A stretch of DNA of 7,017 bases. Origin: Bacteroidales bacterium. GTDB lineage: Bacteria; Bacteroidota; Bacteroidia; Bacteroidales; UBA932. The DNA is taken from contig JAAZCF010000372.1 of NCBI GenBank assembly GCA_012513425.1, positions 1 through 7,017 on the forward strand. The letters are read 5' to 3'. Position numbers and translations under genes: made by a program. Of the stretch, positions 5,499 to 7,017 are shown one piece after another (position 1 is the first letter of the stretch; the number at the start of each line of letters is the position of its first letter). The notes under the pieces were generated by a model. That model did no database searches and was not told the DNA's origin. It was given only the letters and a program-made list of their open reading frames with translations.

Positions 5499-6218
5499 TC
5501 AAAATCTGTCATAATTATAACTTGATATTGTAAGGTATTCACCATGAGGGATTGCCAAGTCGCTATACTCGCATTTACTAACTAGTTCATTTTTAGAGTT
5601 TATGATAGCATAATTATCTCCCTTTTTGGCAAAAGATACATTTCCATCAGAAAATATTCTATATAATATTCGGTCATATTGCGGCTCCACAAGAGTTTTG
5701 CCTGTATAATCAAACAATCCTTCAAACCCATTAAGCTTTGCTACAAAAACGGAGTCTTCAATTAGAGCAATTGAATCATATATAAATTGAACTAATATGT
5801 CATCTATTTCGGAAACAAATCCCCATTTATCATGGAGCTTAAAAGGGAAATAACCATTATCCATATAAGTAGAAAATTCGTCATATTTACATGGGATTGT
5901 TACCTTTCCGAAAATATTAATTAGGCCATATTTAGAAGATTTTTCTGTGACTCTATAATTATGTATTAGGGGATATATTGTGTCATATTCGGGTTTTATT
6001 ACTTCTTTACCTTTCGTATTTATGACTCCCCATCCATTATTGTTTTTTACCCGTGCAGTTCCGTATTCAAAACTTTCTAAGGAAGAGTACTTTTGCTGTA
6101 ACTTATTGTATGTGGTAGTTGGTAGAACTTCAAAAGCAGAACCATTTACTTCTGATACTTCATGTCCACATGAAAGAAATAGAGTAAAGGCCATTAGTAA
6201 AATTAGCGAACACTTCAT
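5499..6218 (-). CDS. WG-repeat lipoprotein, 5' half (truncated by TGA)
   Basis: This 239-residue frame starts at an ATG with a lipoprotein signal peptide: hydrophobic residues 4-16 and lipobox LFLSC, so C17 is the likely lipidated Cys. Degenerate WG repeats follow from about residue 50, with NGWGVINTKGKEVIKPEYD (61-79), KYGLINIFGKVTIP (96-109), KWGFVSE (131-137), FEGLFDYTGKTLVEPQYD (165-182) and YAIINSKNELV (203-213). It ends in the middle of a repeat, ...YDRF-TGA, and the same frame continues into the 3' half. Replacing the TGA by GGA (one base) restores a normal FGLVN repeat core and a protein of 448 residues. The likely history is a recent nonsense mutation. Reading TGA as an amino acid is not expected in Bacteroidetes. 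No promoter box was recognised upstream. Function of the family is unknown; surface or periplasmic binding is inferred. Confidence 0.75.
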   Translation of the reverse strand: MKCSLILLMAFTLFLSCGHEVSEVNGSAFEVLPTTTYNKLQQKYSSLESFEYGTARVKNNNGWGVINTKGKEVIKPEYDTIYPLIHNYRVTEKSSKYGLINIFGKVTIPCKYDEFSTYMDNGYFPFKLHDKWGFVSEIDDILVQFIYDSIALIEDSVFVAKLNGFEGLFDYTGKTLVEPQYDRILYRIFSDGNVSFAKKGDNYAIINSKNELVSKCEYSDLAIPHGEYLTISSYNYDRF

Positions 6219-6360
6219 AAGGCATTAGATTATGAGTAATAATTCCAGCCGGCATCTTCAATTGCTGGTAGGATTGACTATATTATTTTTATGTTTTTAC
6301 AAACTAATGATTTCAATGGTACAACAGATTGATTTAATACAAGATATAAATATATGAAAT

Positions 6361-6699
6361 TTATCTTATTTCTAGAATCATTCTGTTAGAATATTCTTGC
6401 GACCATTGTACCTGCCAAACCCTTCCTATATGTTGATCCAGCAGAACAAAAAATTGTATTCTGTGTCGAATATAGAGTAAATCTAATCTGCCAACAAACT
6501 CTTCACCATCTTCAACAAGAGAGGCAAAGTTTAAGCCAGTTTGGAATCTATAATCATCACCCTGAACCGAATACTGAACCTGCCACATTCTTCCATTTAT
6601 AGTGTCGAGCTTAATGAAGGTCCACATGTTAGAAGTTGGAACTAGCGTATATTCTGGTTCATATTCTTTCTTTGCTGTCCCATTTGAAAAAACAATCAA
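6361..6699 (-). pseudogene. Two-repeat WQVQW-type small protein, 5'-truncated and internally frameshifted
   Basis: The frame encodes two copies of one unit. Unit 1 runs from YTLVPTSNMWTFIKLD through GRMWQVQYS. Unit 2 runs from GR through IQFFVLLDQHIGRVWQVQWS. Unit 2 should begin like unit 1 (FTLYSTQN), but the frame reads LDLLYIRHR instead. The expected residues lie in another frame between a 5-bp tandem duplication (AATCT twice at 6480-6489) and a probable 2-bp loss near 6457-6460; together these restore the frame. The N-terminus has no ATG. The TTG at 6697-6699 and the first ten or so codons come from the tRNA-Ser leader repeat, so the true 5' end has been lost at the junction. I recall similar WQVQW proteins in Bacteroides/Prevotella, with unknown function. 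Almost certainly non-functional. Confidence 0.6.
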
Positions 6700-6723
6700 A
6701 AGAGCTGTTTGGTGAGGTGGGTG
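6669..6723 (+). repeat. 55-bp direct repeat, right copy (displaced tRNA-Ser leader and 5' end)
   Basis: This copy is identical to 3328-3382, at an offset of 3341 bp. Here the first 13 nt of tRNA-Ser are followed by unrelated sequence (GATTTCAATTT), so no tRNA can be made. The promoter is also lost: the -7 box becomes TTTCTTTG and there is no TTTG at the -33 position. On its left it is fused to the coding sequence of the WQVQW-type remnant. Confidence 0.9.
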
Positions 6724-6781
6724 GATTTCAATTTAACTGCTTATGTTAGGAAATACTATCAAAAAAGTGAATATAAAAGCC

Positions 6782-6789
6782 TATATTTG
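6782..6789 (+). promoter_or_regulatory. Candidate -7 box of metH
   Basis: TATATTTG matches the Bacteroidetes -7 consensus TAnnTTTG exactly. No clear TTTG -33 element stands 19-21 nt upstream. The predicted start of transcription would fall at about 6795-6797, on top of the first possible ATG of metH. Confidence 0.4.
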
Positions 6790-6796
6790 CCGTGTT

Positions 6797-7017
6797 ATGC
6801 AAATCGGAGAGTTAAAAAGAAATGAGTTGAATCAGGCGATGGCATCAAGAATCCTCATTCTTGACGGAGCCATGGGAACGATGATTCAGGATGCCGATTT
6901 GAAAGAAGAAGACTTCCTCAGTTCGACAAAAGGCAATAATGATATTCTGAACATCACCAGACCCGAAATCATTGCCGATATATATCGCCGTTATATCGAA
7001 GCGGGAGCAGACATCAT
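6797..7017 (+). CDS. metH: Methionine synthase, cobalamin-dependent, N-terminus (3' partial)
   Basis: MetH transfers a methyl group from 5-methyltetrahydrofolate via cobalamin to homocysteine, giving methionine. Only the first 73 codons are here. They cover the start of the N-terminal homocysteine-binding TIM barrel, with the hallmark RILILDGAMGTMIQ (18-31), KGNNDILNITRPEII (47-61) and YIEAGADII (65-73). The zinc-ligand cysteines and the folate, cobalamin and activation domains lie beyond the window. The ATG at 6797 is preferred because ELNQAMASR preceding ILILDG aligns with the short helix usual in the family. An ATG at 6839 would leave only four residues before ILILDG. An in-frame ATG at 6743 is also open but less likely. 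No SAM or cobalamin riboswitch is visible in the 73 bp between the 55-bp repeat and the start. Confidence 0.92.
   Translation, partial: MQIGELKRNELNQAMASRILILDGAMGTMIQDADLKEEDFLSSTKGNNDILNITRPEIIADIYRRYIEAGADI

Noticed and set aside
5980..6228. 82-codon + strand frame opposite the WG-repeat lipoprotein start
   Set aside because: It is antisense to a signal peptide and WG repeats, with no own motifs.
3328..6723. Interpretation as a complete integrative element with attL and attR
   Set aside because: No integrase, excisionase or relaxase is visible, and the right-hand copy is not followed by the remainder of a tRNA, as a simple tRNA integration would require.
6724..6796. SAM or cobalamin riboswitch ahead of metH
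   Set aside because: The 73-bp space is AT-rich and shows neither the conserved cores nor a terminator-like hairpin.

Overview
The window looks like chromosomal DNA from a member of the order Bacteroidales, probably Prevotella- or Bacteroides-like. The evidence is secreted xylan-type glycoside hydrolases in close succession, tRNA genes without an encoded CCA end, and two promoters of the Bacteroidetes form TTTG-N19-TAnnTTTG. I cannot place it to species from sequence reading alone.

Left part (1-3170): a plant-polysaccharide locus on the + strand. It holds the end of a secreted protein with a ricin-like C-terminus, a complete GH10 endo-beta-1,4-xylanase with signal peptide, and a complete GH43 glycosidase with signal peptide and a C-terminal discoidin-like carbohydrate-binding module. 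GH10 cuts the xylan backbone. The GH43 enzyme probably works on the resulting oligosaccharides or arabinose side chains. A strong hairpin plus T-run ends the unit.

Middle (3173-3496): divergent tRNA-Pro(TGG) on the - strand and tRNA-Ser(GCT) on the + strand. Each has its own well-spaced promoter, and tRNA-Ser has its own terminator.

Accessory part (3457-6723): a gene-poor stretch of about 3.3 kb full of damaged genes and palindromes. It starts with GC-rich foldbacks. It then holds a relic reading frame on the - strand, a frameshifted DUF4314-like gene, a WG-repeat lipoprotein gene split by one in-frame TGA, and a two-repeat WQVQW-type protein with a locally scrambled reading frame. Its right edge is an exact 55-bp copy of the tRNA-Ser leader plus the first 13 nt of that tRNA. 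The most economical reading is a decayed insertion, or the remnant of a tRNA-Ser-associated rearrangement. No integrase, transposase or other mobility gene is visible, and the geometry does not fit a simple attL/attR pair.

Right edge (6797-7017): the first 73 codons of metH, cobalamin-dependent methionine synthase, running off the window.

No complete new multi-gene system is visible. The most distinctive feature is the tRNA-Ser-bounded graveyard and its exact 55-bp repeat.
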